Shown piece by piece: positions 35,846 to 44,237 of a stretch of DNA of 64,000 nt. Source of the stretch: Streptomyces triculaminicus. GTDB lineage: Bacteria; Actinomycetota; Actinomycetes; Streptomycetales; Streptomycetaceae. The first letter of the stretch is position 1, and the number at the start of each line of letters is the position of its first letter. The stretch spans positions 186,001 through 250,000 of the forward strand of contig NZ_JAFMOF010000002.1 of assembly GCF_017349075.1 (NCBI RefSeq), written 5' to 3'. The notes below the pieces were generated by a model. It was given only the letters and a program-made list of their open reading frames with translations. It was not told the origin of the DNA and did not search any database. The position numbers and the translations under genes were made by a program.

Positions 35846-36727
35846 GTGAAGCTGCGTCGCAGAAACTGGAAGTCGCTCCGTTCCGTATGCACCGCGCTGA
35901 CCCTGGCCGTGGGTGCCGCCGCCGTGCCGACCGCCGCGACCGCCGCCCCGGGCGCGGAGCGGAGGGTCACCAGTGGCTGGAACGACTACTCCTGCAAGCC
36001 CTCCGCGGCCCACCCGCGCCCCGTCGTCCTCGTCCACGGGACGCTCGAGAACTCCACCAGCAACTGGTGGGCGTTCGCGCCCTACCTGGTCAACCGCGGC
36101 TACTGCGTCTTCTCCTTCGACTACGGCAAGCTGCCCGGCGTCCCGGCCTTCCACGGCCTCGGTCCCGTCGCCAAGTCGGCCGAGGAGCTGGCCGGCGACG
36201 TGGACAAGGTGCTGGCCGCCACCGGCGCCGCCAAGGCCGACATCGTGGGCCACTCGCAGGGCGGGATGATCCCCCGCCAGTACATGAAGTTCAACGGCGG
36301 CGCGAAGAAGGTCAACGCCCTGGTGGGCCTCGCCCCCAACAACCACGGCACGACCCTGTCCGGCATCACCAGGCTCCTGGACATCGTCCCCGGCGCGCGC
36401 GGCGTGATCAGCGCCACCGCCCCCGGCCTGACCGACCAGGTCGTCGGCTCGGACTTCATGAAGCGCCTCAACGAGGGCGGCGACACCGTGCCCGGCGTCC
36501 GCTACACCGTGATCGCGACCCGGTACGACGAGGTCGTCACGCCCTACGAGACCCAGTTCCTCTCCGGTCCGAACGTCCGCAACGTCACGGTCCAGGACCT
36601 CTGCCCGGTCGACATCTCGATGCACCTGACCGTCGGCACGATCGACCGCGTCGCCTTCCACGAGGCGGCCAACGCCCTCGACCCCGCCCACGCCACCCCG
36701 GCGAACTGCGCGTCGATGGTGAGCTAG
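35846..36727 (+). CDS. Secreted alpha/beta-hydrolase lipase
   Basis: A 293-residue extracellular lipase/esterase of the class-2 triacylglycerol lipase type. A signal peptide spans about residues 1-34 (RRRNWK, hydrophobic core, ATAAP). The oxyanion-hole HGT is at 64-66 and the nucleophile Ser137 in GHSQGG; RYDEVVTPY and DISMHLTVG probably carry the catalytic Asp and His. CAAGGAG lies before the ATG. It is monocistronic. The upstream 150 bp contain a small inverted repeat GCTTG-ACG-CAAGC at 35719-35731, of unknown role. Confidence 0.9.
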   Translation: MKLRRRNWKSLRSVCTALTLAVGAAAVPTAATAAPGAERRVTSGWNDYSCKPSAAHPRPVVLVHGTLENSTSNWWAFAPYLVNRGYCVFSFDYGKLPGVPAFHGLGPVAKSAEELAGDVDKVLAATGAAKADIVGHSQGGMIPRQYMKFNGGAKKVNALVGLAPNNHGTTLSGITRLLDIVPGARGVISATAPGLTDQVVGSDFMKRLNEGGDTVPGVRYTVIATRYDEVVTPYETQFLSGPNVRNVTVQDLCPVDISMHLTVGTIDRVAFHEAANALDPAHATPANCASMVS

Positions 36728-36823
36728 CGGGGAGCCTGCCGGACGGAAAACGAGTGGCTCCGCGCCGCGCGGCGGGAGAGGCTACGGTCGTTGACCGACG
36801 ACGAGGCGTGGAGCGGGGTTTCG

Positions 36824-37330
36824 ATGACGAGCGGGGCATTGACGGCGGGCGGAGCGGTGACGGTCCGTCTGGTGAAGGCGGGCCGGACCAAGGTGAGCTA
36901 TCCCGCCGGGGTCGTGTACGACGACGGCACCCATGTCGTCGTCACGGCGCCGTGGGCGGGGGACGGCACCCGCGACTTCGGGTTCGTGCGCTTCGAGCAC
37001 GGCGACGTCTTCACCGAGCACTACTGGCGCGACCGCTGGTACGCCGTCAAGGAGGTGCGCGACGCGGCCGGCGGGCTCAAGGGCTGGTACTGCGACGTCA
37101 CCCGGCCCGCCCTCGCCTCGCGGGACGCGCTCGTCGTCGAGGACCTCGACCTGGACCTGTGGGTCTCGGCGGACGGGGCCACCGTCCTGCGCCTGGACGA
37201 GGACGAGTTCGCCGACAGCGGCCTGGCCGGGCGCGACCCGGCGGCCGCCGAGGCGGCGCTGCGGGCGCTGGACGAGCTGGAGGCGCTGGCCCGTTCGGAC
37301 GGATTCGACGGTCTTCTCGCCCGGGCGTGA
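36824..37330 (+). CDS. DUF402 domain protein
   Basis: A 168-residue protein with a DUF402 domain, related to the FomD/YgaC phosphohydrolases that cleave nucleoside diphosphates. Family features are GTRDFGFVRFEHGDVFTEHYWRDRWYAV, the WYCDVTRPA strand with catalytic-type Asp, and DLDLDLWVSADG with a metal-binding acidic cluster. ATG 36824 was chosen; TTG at 36791 would add 11 residues. It lies 12 bp before the carboxyltransferase gene and may be co-transcribed with it. Confidence 0.85.
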   Translation: MTSGALTAGGAVTVRLVKAGRTKVSYPAGVVYDDGTHVVVTAPWAGDGTRDFGFVRFEHGDVFTEHYWRDRWYAVKEVRDAAGGLKGWYCDVTRPALASRDALVVEDLDLDLWVSADGATVLRLDEDEFADSGLAGRDPAAAEAALRALDELEALARSDGFDGLLARA

Positions 37331-37342
37331 CAGGGTGACGCC

Positions 37343-38875
37343 ATGACCGACACCGGCAAGCGCACCTCCGCCCTCGACCTCGTCCTGGCCGTCGTCGACC
37401 CCGGCAGCTGGCGCTGCTGGGACGAGCCCGTCGCGCTGACCACGGACGATCCGGACTACCGCGCCGATCTGCTCGCCGCCCGGGAGCGGACCGGGCTGGA
37501 CGAGTCGGTGATCACCGGCGAGGGAAGGGTGCACGGCCGCCGAGTCGCCCTGGTGGCCTGCGAGTTCCGCTTCCTGGCGGGGTCGATCGGTGTCGACGCG
37601 GGGGAGCGGCTGGTCCGGGCCGTGGAGCGGGCCACCGCCGAGGGGCTGCCGCTGCTGGCGGCGCCCGCCTCGGGCGGGACGCGGATGCAGGAGGGGACCA
37701 TCGCCTTCCTGCAGATGGTGAAGGTGACCGGCGCGATCACCGATCACAAGGACGCGGGCCTGCCCTACCTGGTGTACCTCCGCCACCCCACCACCGGCGG
37801 CGTGCTCGCCTCGTGGGGTTCGCTCGGCCATCTCACGGCCGCCGAACCGGGCGCCCTCATCGGCTTCCTGGGCCCGCGCGTGCACGAGGCGCTGTACGGC
37901 GAGGAGTTCCCGCCGGGCGTCCAGGTCGCCGAGAACCTGCTGGCGAACGGGCTGGTGGACGCGGTGCTGCCGGCCGGGCGGCTGGCGGAGGTGGCGGCGC
38001 GGGCGCTGTCGGTGCTGTGGGCGGACGGCGCCCGCGAGCGCCCGCCCGCCCCGCCCGTCGCGGACCCCGCGCCCGCCGCGTACGAGGACGCGCCGCCGGT
38101 GGAGGAGTCGATCCGCCGGTCGCGGCGGCCCGACCGGCCGGGCGTGCGCGAGTTCCTGGGCGCCGCCGCCACCGACGTCACGCTCCTCAGCGGTACGGGC
38201 GCGGGCGAGCGCGACCCCGGGCTGCTGCTCGCGCTTGCCCGCGTCGGCGGCACCGCGTGCGTGGTCCTCGGCCACGACCGGGGCAGCCACCCCGACCCGG
38301 CCGCCGGGCAGGCGCTGGGGCCCGCCGGGCTGCGGGCGGCCCGGCGCGGCATGCGGATCGCGGCCGGACTGGGCCTGCCGCTGCTCACCGTGGTGGACAC
38401 GGCCGGCGCCGCGCTCTCCCGGGAGGCCGAGGAGGGCGGGCTGGCCGGCGAGATCGCCCGCTGCCTCGCCGACCTGGTAAACCTCCCCGCGCCCACCCTG
38501 TGTCTGCTGCTGGGACAGGGGGCCGGCGGCGCGGCCCTCGCGCTGCTTCCGGCGGACCGGGTGGTGGCGGCCCGGCACGCGTGGCTCTCCCCGCTGCCGC
38601 CCGAGGGCGCCTCGGCGATCCTGCACCGCACCACGGACCGGGCGTACGAGATCGCCGCCCGCCAAGGGGTGCGCTCCGCCGACCTCTTGGCGAACGGAAT
38701 CGTGGACCGCATCGTAGAGGAAGGGCGACCGGAGGACAGGAACTTCCTTACGGTTCTCGGGCGGGTGATCGGAGGGGACATGGCTGCTCTGACGGCGCGT
38801 GACCAGCGGGAGCGGCGCGCGGCGCGCCGGTCGCGCTATCGGCGCCTCGGCGGCGCGGGTGTTGTTCAACCCTAA
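37343..38875 (+). CDS. Fused beta/alpha carboxyltransferase (acetyl-CoA carboxylase type)
   Basis: A 510-residue acyl-CoA carboxyltransferase joining both catalytic halves. The N-terminal half is AccD-like (ASGGTRMQEGTIAFLQM, HPTTGGVLASWGSLGHL, GFLGPRVHEALYG), and the C-terminal half from about residue 270 is AccA-like (VVDTAGAALSREAEEGGLAGEIA, GQGAGGAALALLPADRVVA). It lacks the N-terminal zinc finger of bacterial AccD. It would move carboxyl from biotin to an acyl-CoA, but no biotin-carboxylase gene is adjacent, so it must borrow one. Its physiological substrate is unknown. It ends just before the iron-regulated operon. Confidence 0.87.
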   Translation: MTDTGKRTSALDLVLAVVDPGSWRCWDEPVALTTDDPDYRADLLAARERTGLDESVITGEGRVHGRRVALVACEFRFLAGSIGVDAGERLVRAVERATAEGLPLLAAPASGGTRMQEGTIAFLQMVKVTGAITDHKDAGLPYLVYLRHPTTGGVLASWGSLGHLTAAEPGALIGFLGPRVHEALYGEEFPPGVQVAENLLANGLVDAVLPAGRLAEVAARALSVLWADGARERPPAPPVADPAPAAYEDAPPVEESIRRSRRPDRPGVREFLGAAATDVTLLSGTGAGERDPGLLLALARVGGTACVVLGHDRGSHPDPAAGQALGPAGLRAARRGMRIAAGLGLPLLTVVDTAGAALSREAEEGGLAGEIARCLADLVNLPAPTLCLLLGQGAGGAALALLPADRVVAARHAWLSPLPPEGASAILHRTTDRAYEIAARQGVRSADLLANGIVDRIVEEGRPEDRNFLTVLGRVIGGDMAALTARDQRERRAARRSRYRRLGGAGVVQP

Positions 38876-38912
38876 AGGAAAGGGATCTTTCGGGGTATAC
38901 GTTCGGAGAGAA

Positions 38913-38943
38913 TTGACAAGGTTAGGTTTGCCTAACCTAAGGT
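38913..38943 (+). promoter_or_regulatory. Promoter of the siderophore operon
   Basis: TTGACA at 38913-38918 is a strong -35 element. TAAGGT at 38938-38943 is the likely -10, 19 bp downstream. The iron box covers the whole spacer and -10. The predicted transcript starts only a few bases before the GTG at 38951, so the leader is short or absent. Confidence 0.6.
38922..38940 (+). promoter_or_regulatory. DmdR/IdeR-type iron box
   Basis: TTAGGTTTGCCTAACCTAA matches the 19-bp DtxR/IdeR/DmdR consensus TTAGGTTAGGCTAACCTAA closely. It overlaps the promoter, so iron-loaded DmdR would block transcription of the whole transport and synthesis operon. Confidence 0.87.
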
Positions 38944-38950
38944 CATCCTC

Positions 38951-39991
38951 GTGAACGTGACCGATGTCCGGACCACCCGGACGTCGCGGTCCGCCGCCGG
39001 CCGGCCCGCGACAACGCGCAGGCTGCTCCTCCTCGTTGGGGGAGCGGCCCTGCTCGTCGGCTGCGCGGCCCTCAGCCTCGCGGCGGGCTCCCGACCGGTG
39101 CCCCTGACCACGGTGTGGCACGCCCTGGCCGACGGCGACCGCAGCCGGGACGGCCTCGTCGTCACCGGACTGCGCGTGCCGCGCACGGTGATCGGCATCG
39201 TGGTGGGCGCCGCCCTCGGCGTCGCCGGCGCCCTCGCCCAGGGCATCACCCGCAACCCGCTCGCCTCGCCCGCCACCCTCGGCATCAACCACGGGGCCGG
39301 CTTCGCCGTGGTCGTCGCGAGCTACGCCCTGCACCTCACCCACCCCGCCCAGTACCTGCCCTTCGCCTTCGCCGGCGCGGCGCTCGCCACCCTCGCCGTG
39401 CTCGCCCTCGCCCGCCGCGCCGGCGACCTGGACCCCGTACGCCTCGCGCTCGGCGGCACCGTGCTGGACGCCGTGCTCATCTCCTGGACCTCCGCGGTGA
39501 TGCTCACCAGCCACCGCACCCTGGACGAGGCCCGCTTCTGGCTCGCCGGCTCGCTCGCCGGGCGGCAGACCGGCATCCTGCTGCCCGTCCTCGCCCCGCT
39601 CGCCGTCGGCCTCCTCCTGGCCCTGGCCGTCACGCCCGCGCTCAACGCCCTCGTCCTCGGCGACGAGACCGCCCAGGCCCTCGGCGTCCCCGTCGCCAAG
39701 GTGCGCGCCGCCGGGGGAGTGGCGGTCATCCTGCTCGCCGCCTCCTCCGTCGCGGTCGCGGGCCCCCTCTCCTTCGTGGGCCTCGCCGCCCCCCACCTCG
39801 TACGCAAGCTCGTCGGCGCCGACCACCGCTGGCTGATCCCCGGCTGCCTGATCGCGGGCCCGCTGCTGCTGCTCGCCGCGGACGTCGCCGGCCGCCTCGT
39901 ACTCCGCCCCGTCGAACTGGAAGTCGGCATCGTCACCGCCCTGCTCGGTGCGCCCCTGCTGGCCTTCCTCGCCCGGAAGGCGGCGCGATGA
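38951..39991 (+). CDS. FecCD-family iron-siderophore permease, first subunit
   Basis: A 346-residue inner-membrane permease of the FecCD/BtuC family, with nine or ten helices. Family blocks are LRVPRTVIGIVVGAALGVAGALAQGITRNPLASPATLG, the ALGGTVLDAVLISW helix, and GPLSFVGLAAPHLVRKLVGADHR at the ATPase-contacting loop. It pairs with the next gene to form the channel for ferric siderophore. GTG 38951 is the first start after the iron box; a second GTG two codons later is possible. The stop overlaps the next ATG. Confidence 0.92.
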   Translation: MNVTDVRTTRTSRSAAGRPATTRRLLLLVGGAALLVGCAALSLAAGSRPVPLTTVWHALADGDRSRDGLVVTGLRVPRTVIGIVVGAALGVAGALAQGITRNPLASPATLGINHGAGFAVVVASYALHLTHPAQYLPFAFAGAALATLAVLALARRAGDLDPVRLALGGTVLDAVLISWTSAVMLTSHRTLDEARFWLAGSLAGRQTGILLPVLAPLAVGLLLALAVTPALNALVLGDETAQALGVPVAKVRAAGGVAVILLAASSVAVAGPLSFVGLAAPHLVRKLVGADHRWLIPGCLIAGPLLLLAADVAGRLVLRPVELEVGIVTALLGAPLLAFLARKAAR

Positions 39992-41046
39992 CCACCCTCA
40001 CGACCGACGCCGCGCCTCGCGCGGCAGGCGGCGCGCTCGCCCGGCAGCGCCGGCGGACCGCCCTGCTGAGCGCGGCCGCCACGGCCCTGCTCGTGGCGCT
40101 GACGGCGATCGGACTCGGCACCGGCGAGGTCCCGATCCCGCCGCTGGACGCCCTGCGCGGCCTGGTGGGCCTCGGCGACCCCGGGAACGTGATGCTCGTT
40201 CAGGAGCTGCGCGCACCCCGCGTGCTCTCCGCCGTGGCCGCCGGGGCCGGGCTGGCCGTCGCCGGCGCGATCCTGCAGCGCGTCGCCCGCAACCCGCTCG
40301 CCTCACCGGACGTCGTCGGCGTGACCGGCGGCGCCTCGCTGGGCGCCACGGCCGTCATCGCCTCCGGCGCGCCGGCCGCGCTGACCTCGCCCGCCGCCCT
40401 CGGCGGCGGCCTGCTCGCGGCCGGCCTGCTCTTCCTGCTCGCCTGGCGGGGCGGGTTCACCGTCTCCCGGCTCGTCCTCGTCGGCCTTGCCGTGCAGTCC
40501 GGCCTCGCCGCCGCGGTGAACCTCCTCATCGTCCGCTTCCCCGCCGAACTCGCCTCCTCCGCCCTGCAGTGGACCACCGGCTCGGTCTACGGGCGGACCT
40601 GGACCGAGGTGGAGGCCGGCGGCGGGGCGATCCTCGCCGGGCTCGCCCTCGCCCTGGCCTGCCACCGCCGGCTCGCGGTCCTCGACCTCGGCGACGACAG
40701 CGCCGCCGCCCTCGGACTGCCCCCCCATGCCGCCCGGTCGCGGCTGCTGCTGCTCGCCGTGGTGCTGGCCTCGGTGGCCGCCGCCCTCAGCGGCCCCGTC
40801 GGATTCGTCGCCCTGGCCGTCCCCCACGTCGTGCGGTTCCTGGCCGGGCCGCCCACCGCCGGCACGCTCGCGCTGACCGCGCTGACCGGAGCCGTCCTGC
40901 TGTTGGGCGCCGACCTCGTCGTCCTGCACGTCCTGCCCGTCCACGGGCTGCCCGTCGGCGTCGTCACCGCCACCCTCGGCGCGCCCTGGCTCCTCGTCCT
41001 GATGTTCCGTCAACTCAAGCCCACCGCCGGGAGTGCCACCCGATGA
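39988..41046 (+). CDS. FecCD-family iron-siderophore permease, second subunit
   Basis: A 352-residue FecCD permease, partner of the preceding one. LRAPRVLSAVAAGAGLAVAGAILQRVARNPLASPDVVG and GPVGFVALAVPHVVRFLAGP are the conserved loops. Two different permeases make a heterodimer, as in FepD-FepG or FecC-FecD. ATG 39988 overlaps the previous stop, and its own stop overlaps the ATPase start, so the three are translated as a coupled set. Confidence 0.92.
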   Translation: MTTLTTDAAPRAAGGALARQRRRTALLSAAATALLVALTAIGLGTGEVPIPPLDALRGLVGLGDPGNVMLVQELRAPRVLSAVAAGAGLAVAGAILQRVARNPLASPDVVGVTGGASLGATAVIASGAPAALTSPAALGGGLLAAGLLFLLAWRGGFTVSRLVLVGLAVQSGLAAAVNLLIVRFPAELASSALQWTTGSVYGRTWTEVEAGGGAILAGLALALACHRRLAVLDLGDDSAAALGLPPHAARSRLLLLAVVLASVAAALSGPVGFVALAVPHVVRFLAGPPTAGTLALTALTGAVLLLGADLVVLHVLPVHGLPVGVVTATLGAPWLLVLMFRQLKPTAGSATR

Positions 41047-41866
41047 GCGCCACGACCGATGCCCACCAGCTCGCGGCCCACGGCCTCAGTCTCGGATACG
41101 GCGGACGCCTCGTCGTCGAGGGCGTCGACCTGACGCTGCCCGGCGGCGCCGTCACCGCCGTCGTCGGCCCCAACGCCTGCGGCAAGTCCACCCTGCTGCG
41201 GGGCCTGGCCCGGCTGCTGACCCCCGCCGCCGGCACCGTGACCCTCGACGGGGCCTCCATCCACCGGATGTCCGCCCGCGCCCTCGCCCGGCGCATGGGG
41301 CTCCTCCCGCAGCAGGCCGTCGCCCCCGAGGGCATCACCGTCGAGGCGCTCGTACGCCTCGGCCGCTACCCCCACCAGCGGCTGCTCACCCCCTGGTCCG
41401 CGGCCGACCAGGCGGCCGTGGAGGAGGCCCTGCGGCGCACCGGCACCCAGGACCTGCGCGACCGGGCCGTCGACGAGCTCTCCGGCGGCCAGCGCCAGCG
41501 CGCCTGGATCGCCCTCGCCCTCGCCCAGGACACCCCGCTGCTGCTCCTGGACGAGCCCACGACCTTCCTCGACCTGCGCCACCAGCTCGACGTGCTGGAC
41601 CTGGTCGGGGAGCTCAACGCCGAGGCCGGCCGGACCGTGGTGATGGTCCTGCACGACCTCGGCCAGGCCGCCCGCTACGCCGACCACCTGGTCGTCATGC
41701 GCGACGGCCGCCCGGCCGCGGCCGGGCCCCGGCGGACGTCCTGACCGCCGAACTGGTCGAGGACGTCTTCCGCGTGGCGTGCCGCGTCGTCCCCGACCCC
41801 GAGACCGGTACCCCCTGGTCGTCCCCGCGACCGCTCCCGCGGACGCGCGGCGCCCGCCACCCCTGA
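41043..41866 (+). pseudogene. FepC-like ABC ATPase for iron siderophore, frameshifted near the C-terminus
   Basis: The ATPase of the importer. Walker A GPNACGKST is at residues 42-50, the signature LSGGQRQRAW at 146-155 and Walker B LLLLDEPTTFLD near 167-173, so the catalytic core is whole. The open frame stops at 41744 after AAAGPRRTS, giving 233 residues. One more C in the run at 41727-41730 would give AAAGPPADVLTAELVEDVFRVACRVVPDPETGTP, the normal FepC C-terminus, reaching a stop at 41866 and about 274 residues. The truncated protein might still work, since only the last helices are lost. Whether the shift is real is uncertain. Confidence 0.8.
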
Positions 41867-41907
41867 CGCCCCGCATCCCTCGACCGCCCGACGAAGGAAC
41901 CCCCGCC

Positions 41908-42909
41908 ATGACCGTGCTCCGACCGACCCTGTACCGCATGCGCAGAGTGAGCTCGCTGCTCCTCACCGTGATCGTCGGCAGTGCCGTCCTGACCGCCTGC
42001 GGCGACGACGCGACGAAGGACGACGCGTCCCGGCCCGCCGCCGGCGCCGGCTTCCCGCGCTCGGTCACCCACGCCATGGGCACCACCGAGATCAAGAAGA
42101 AGCCGCGGCGCGTCGTCGTCCTCGACACCGGCGAACTGGACGACGTCACCACGCTCGGCATCACACCGGTCGGCGCCGTCTCCCCCCACATGAAGACCGA
42201 GGGAGGCTTCCCCTCCTACCTCTCCGCCAAGGTCAAGGACACCAAGGACGTGGGCCCCATGGCGGAGCCCGACATCGAGCGCATCATGGCGCTCAAGCCC
42301 GACCTGATCCTGTCCTCCAAGGTCCGCCACGCCAAGGTCTACGACAAGCTCAAGGGCATCGCCCCCACCGTCTTCACCGAGACCACCGGCGCCCCCTGGA
42401 AGGAGAACCTCAAGGTCCACGCCCAGGCGCTGGGCCTGGAGAAGGAGGCCGCCTCGGCCCTGGGCGCCTACGAGAAGCGCGCCAAGGCCCTGGGCGAGGA
42501 GATCAGGAAGAAGAACGACGGCAAGACCCCGACCGCCTCCGTCGTCCGCTTCGTAGCCGGCCCCACCCGCCTCTACCAGAAGCAGTCCTTCAGCGGCATC
42601 GTCCTGTCCGACACCGGCCTGCGCCGCCCCGCCTCGCAGGACGTCGACAAGCCCATGCTCGAGGTCTCCCCGGAGCGGATCGACCAGGCCGACGCCGACA
42701 TGGTCTTCGTGACCGTCGCCGACGACCCCAAGAAGACCCAGCAGGACGCCGTCCAGGAAAACCCGCTCTGGAAGGGCCTGGGTGCCGTCAAGAACGGCAA
42801 GGTCTTCCAGGTGCCCGACGAGACGTGGATGTCCGGCATCGGCGTCCAGGCCGCCGGCCACGTCCTCGACGACATCGCCAAGGCCGCCGGCGTCGACGCC
42901 CCCAAGTAG
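41908..42909 (+). CDS. Iron-siderophore-binding lipoprotein
   Basis: A 333-residue receptor of the periplasmic-binding-protein-like FepB/FhuD class. The lipobox LTAC places the lipidated Cys at residue 31, so it is tethered to the outer face of the membrane. KKPRRVVVLDTGELDDVTTLGI and EPDIERIMALKPDLILSS are the two lobes' conserved strands, and EVSPERIDQADADMVFVTVAD the C-terminal lobe. GAAGGAA precedes the ATG. It is the capture protein for the siderophore imported by the FecCD-FepC complex. Confidence 0.92.
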   Translation: MTVLRPTLYRMRRVSSLLLTVIVGSAVLTACGDDATKDDASRPAAGAGFPRSVTHAMGTTEIKKKPRRVVVLDTGELDDVTTLGITPVGAVSPHMKTEGGFPSYLSAKVKDTKDVGPMAEPDIERIMALKPDLILSSKVRHAKVYDKLKGIAPTVFTETTGAPWKENLKVHAQALGLEKEAASALGAYEKRAKALGEEIRKKNDGKTPTASVVRFVAGPTRLYQKQSFSGIVLSDTGLRRPASQDVDKPMLEVSPERIDQADADMVFVTVADDPKKTQQDAVQENPLWKGLGAVKNGKVFQVPDETWMSGIGVQAAGHVLDDIAKAAGVDAPK

Positions 42910-43013
42910 CCGGCCCGGCCCCCGCGTCACCGCCCTCCGCCGGACGGCCCCTCCCCTCGCGCCCCGGCGGACGGCGCCCCACACCCCACCCCTGATCACC
43001 GAAAGGTGCCCCC

Positions 43014-44237
43014 GTGCGGCTGCATCTTCTCGCGCTCAACCCGACCGACTCCGTCACCGAGGGCTATCTGCCCGCCGCCGCCCGCCTGGGCCTCGCGGTC
43101 ACCCTCCTGACCGACCACCCCGACGCCCACCGGCGCGCCTACGCGCGTCACGTCGCGGACGACGGCGAACCGCTGCCCGAACTCGACATCGTCGCCTGCG
43201 ACGTCCGCGACTTCCGCGAGGTCATCGGCCGGATCTGCGAACTCGGCCGGCCCGACGCCGTCTTCACCAACAGCGACCACCTGCAGACCCAGGCGGCGCT
43301 GGCCGCCGACTACCTCGGCCTGCCCGGCAAGGACTGGAAGGCGGCCTTCAACGCCAAGAACAAGGCCCAGCTGCGCCGGGCCCTGGCCGGCTCCGGACTC
43401 GACACCGTCCGCTCCCTCGAGCTCCGCCCGGACGAGGACCCGGCCGTCCTGGCCGAGTCGGACCTCCCCTTCCCGTGCGTGGTCAAGCCCCGCGAGGGCG
43501 TCGCCAGCGAGGACGTCGTCCTCGTCCACGACGCCGCCGAACTGGCCGAACGCTGCCGGGAGATCCGCGCCCGCCGGCCTGGGACGGCCCTCGTCGTCGA
43601 GGAGTACCTGGACGGGGAGCTGCACACCCTGGAGACCCTCGGCGACGGCACCACCCTGCACCCCTACGCCGCCTTCCGCACCCACCTCTCCCCGCTGCCG
43701 TACTTCATCGAGGAACGCCTCGACCTGCTGCCCGAACCGCCGCGGCCCCACAGCGAACAGGTCATCGCCCAGCTGAGGGCGCTGGGCATCGGGTTCGGCG
43801 TCTGCCACACCGAGTACGTCGTCCAGGGCGACCGCGCCCGCCTCATCGAGGTCAACTACCGCTCCATCGGCGACCAGTGCGACCTCGTCCTCGCCCCGCT
43901 GCTGGACATACCGCTCTTCGAGCACATCCTGCGCACCCACCTCGGTGAGCCACTCCCGGCCGAACTCGGTGCGCGCACCGACGGCCGGGTACGTATGGAG
44001 TACGTCTGCGCCGAGCGCGGTGGCGTCCTCAAGGCCGCGCCCGGCGCGAGCGACACCGAGCGCGACGGGGTCCGGCTGGTCTACCGGCCGCTGCGCGAGC
44101 TCGGCGAGGAGCACCCGCATTACCGCACGAACCGCGACTACCTGGGGGTGTTGCGGGCGACCGGTGCCGACCAGGACCGGATCGACCGTGCCGTCGCGGA
44201 ATTCCTGGCCGCCCGGCGATGGGAGATCGTCTCATGA
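43014..44237 (+). CDS. ATP-grasp ligase, PvsA-like
   Basis: A 407-residue ATP-grasp enzyme, which joins a carboxylate to an amine through an acyl phosphate. The first ~100 residues form the N-terminal domain (MRLHLLALNPTDSV, FTNSDHLQTQAALAADYLGLPG). The ATP-binding core has PCVVKPREGVASEDVVLV and VVEEYLDGELHTLETL; Mg-binding acids are in RLIEVNYRSIGDQCD. It starts the biosynthetic half of the operon, and its position matches PvsA of the vibrioferrin cluster. It probably adds an amino acid to the siderophore backbone. GAAAGG lies before the GTG; the stop overlaps the next gene. Confidence 0.85.
   Translation: MRLHLLALNPTDSVTEGYLPAAARLGLAVTLLTDHPDAHRRAYARHVADDGEPLPELDIVACDVRDFREVIGRICELGRPDAVFTNSDHLQTQAALAADYLGLPGKDWKAAFNAKNKAQLRRALAGSGLDTVRSLELRPDEDPAVLAESDLPFPCVVKPREGVASEDVVLVHDAAELAERCREIRARRPGTALVVEEYLDGELHTLETLGDGTTLHPYAAFRTHLSPLPYFIEERLDLLPEPPRPHSEQVIAQLRALGIGFGVCHTEYVVQGDRARLIEVNYRSIGDQCDLVLAPLLDIPLFEHILRTHLGEPLPAELGARTDGRVRMEYVCAERGGVLKAAPGASDTERDGVRLVYRPLRELGEEHPHYRTNRDYLGVLRATGADQDRIDRAVAEFLAARRWEIVS

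Noticed and set aside
41811..41866. A second frameshift at CCCCC in the ATPase tail
   Set aside because: Shifting here gives a more typical GTPLVVP ending, but the frame would then run without a stop into the lipoprotein gene. A single break ending at 41866 is simpler.
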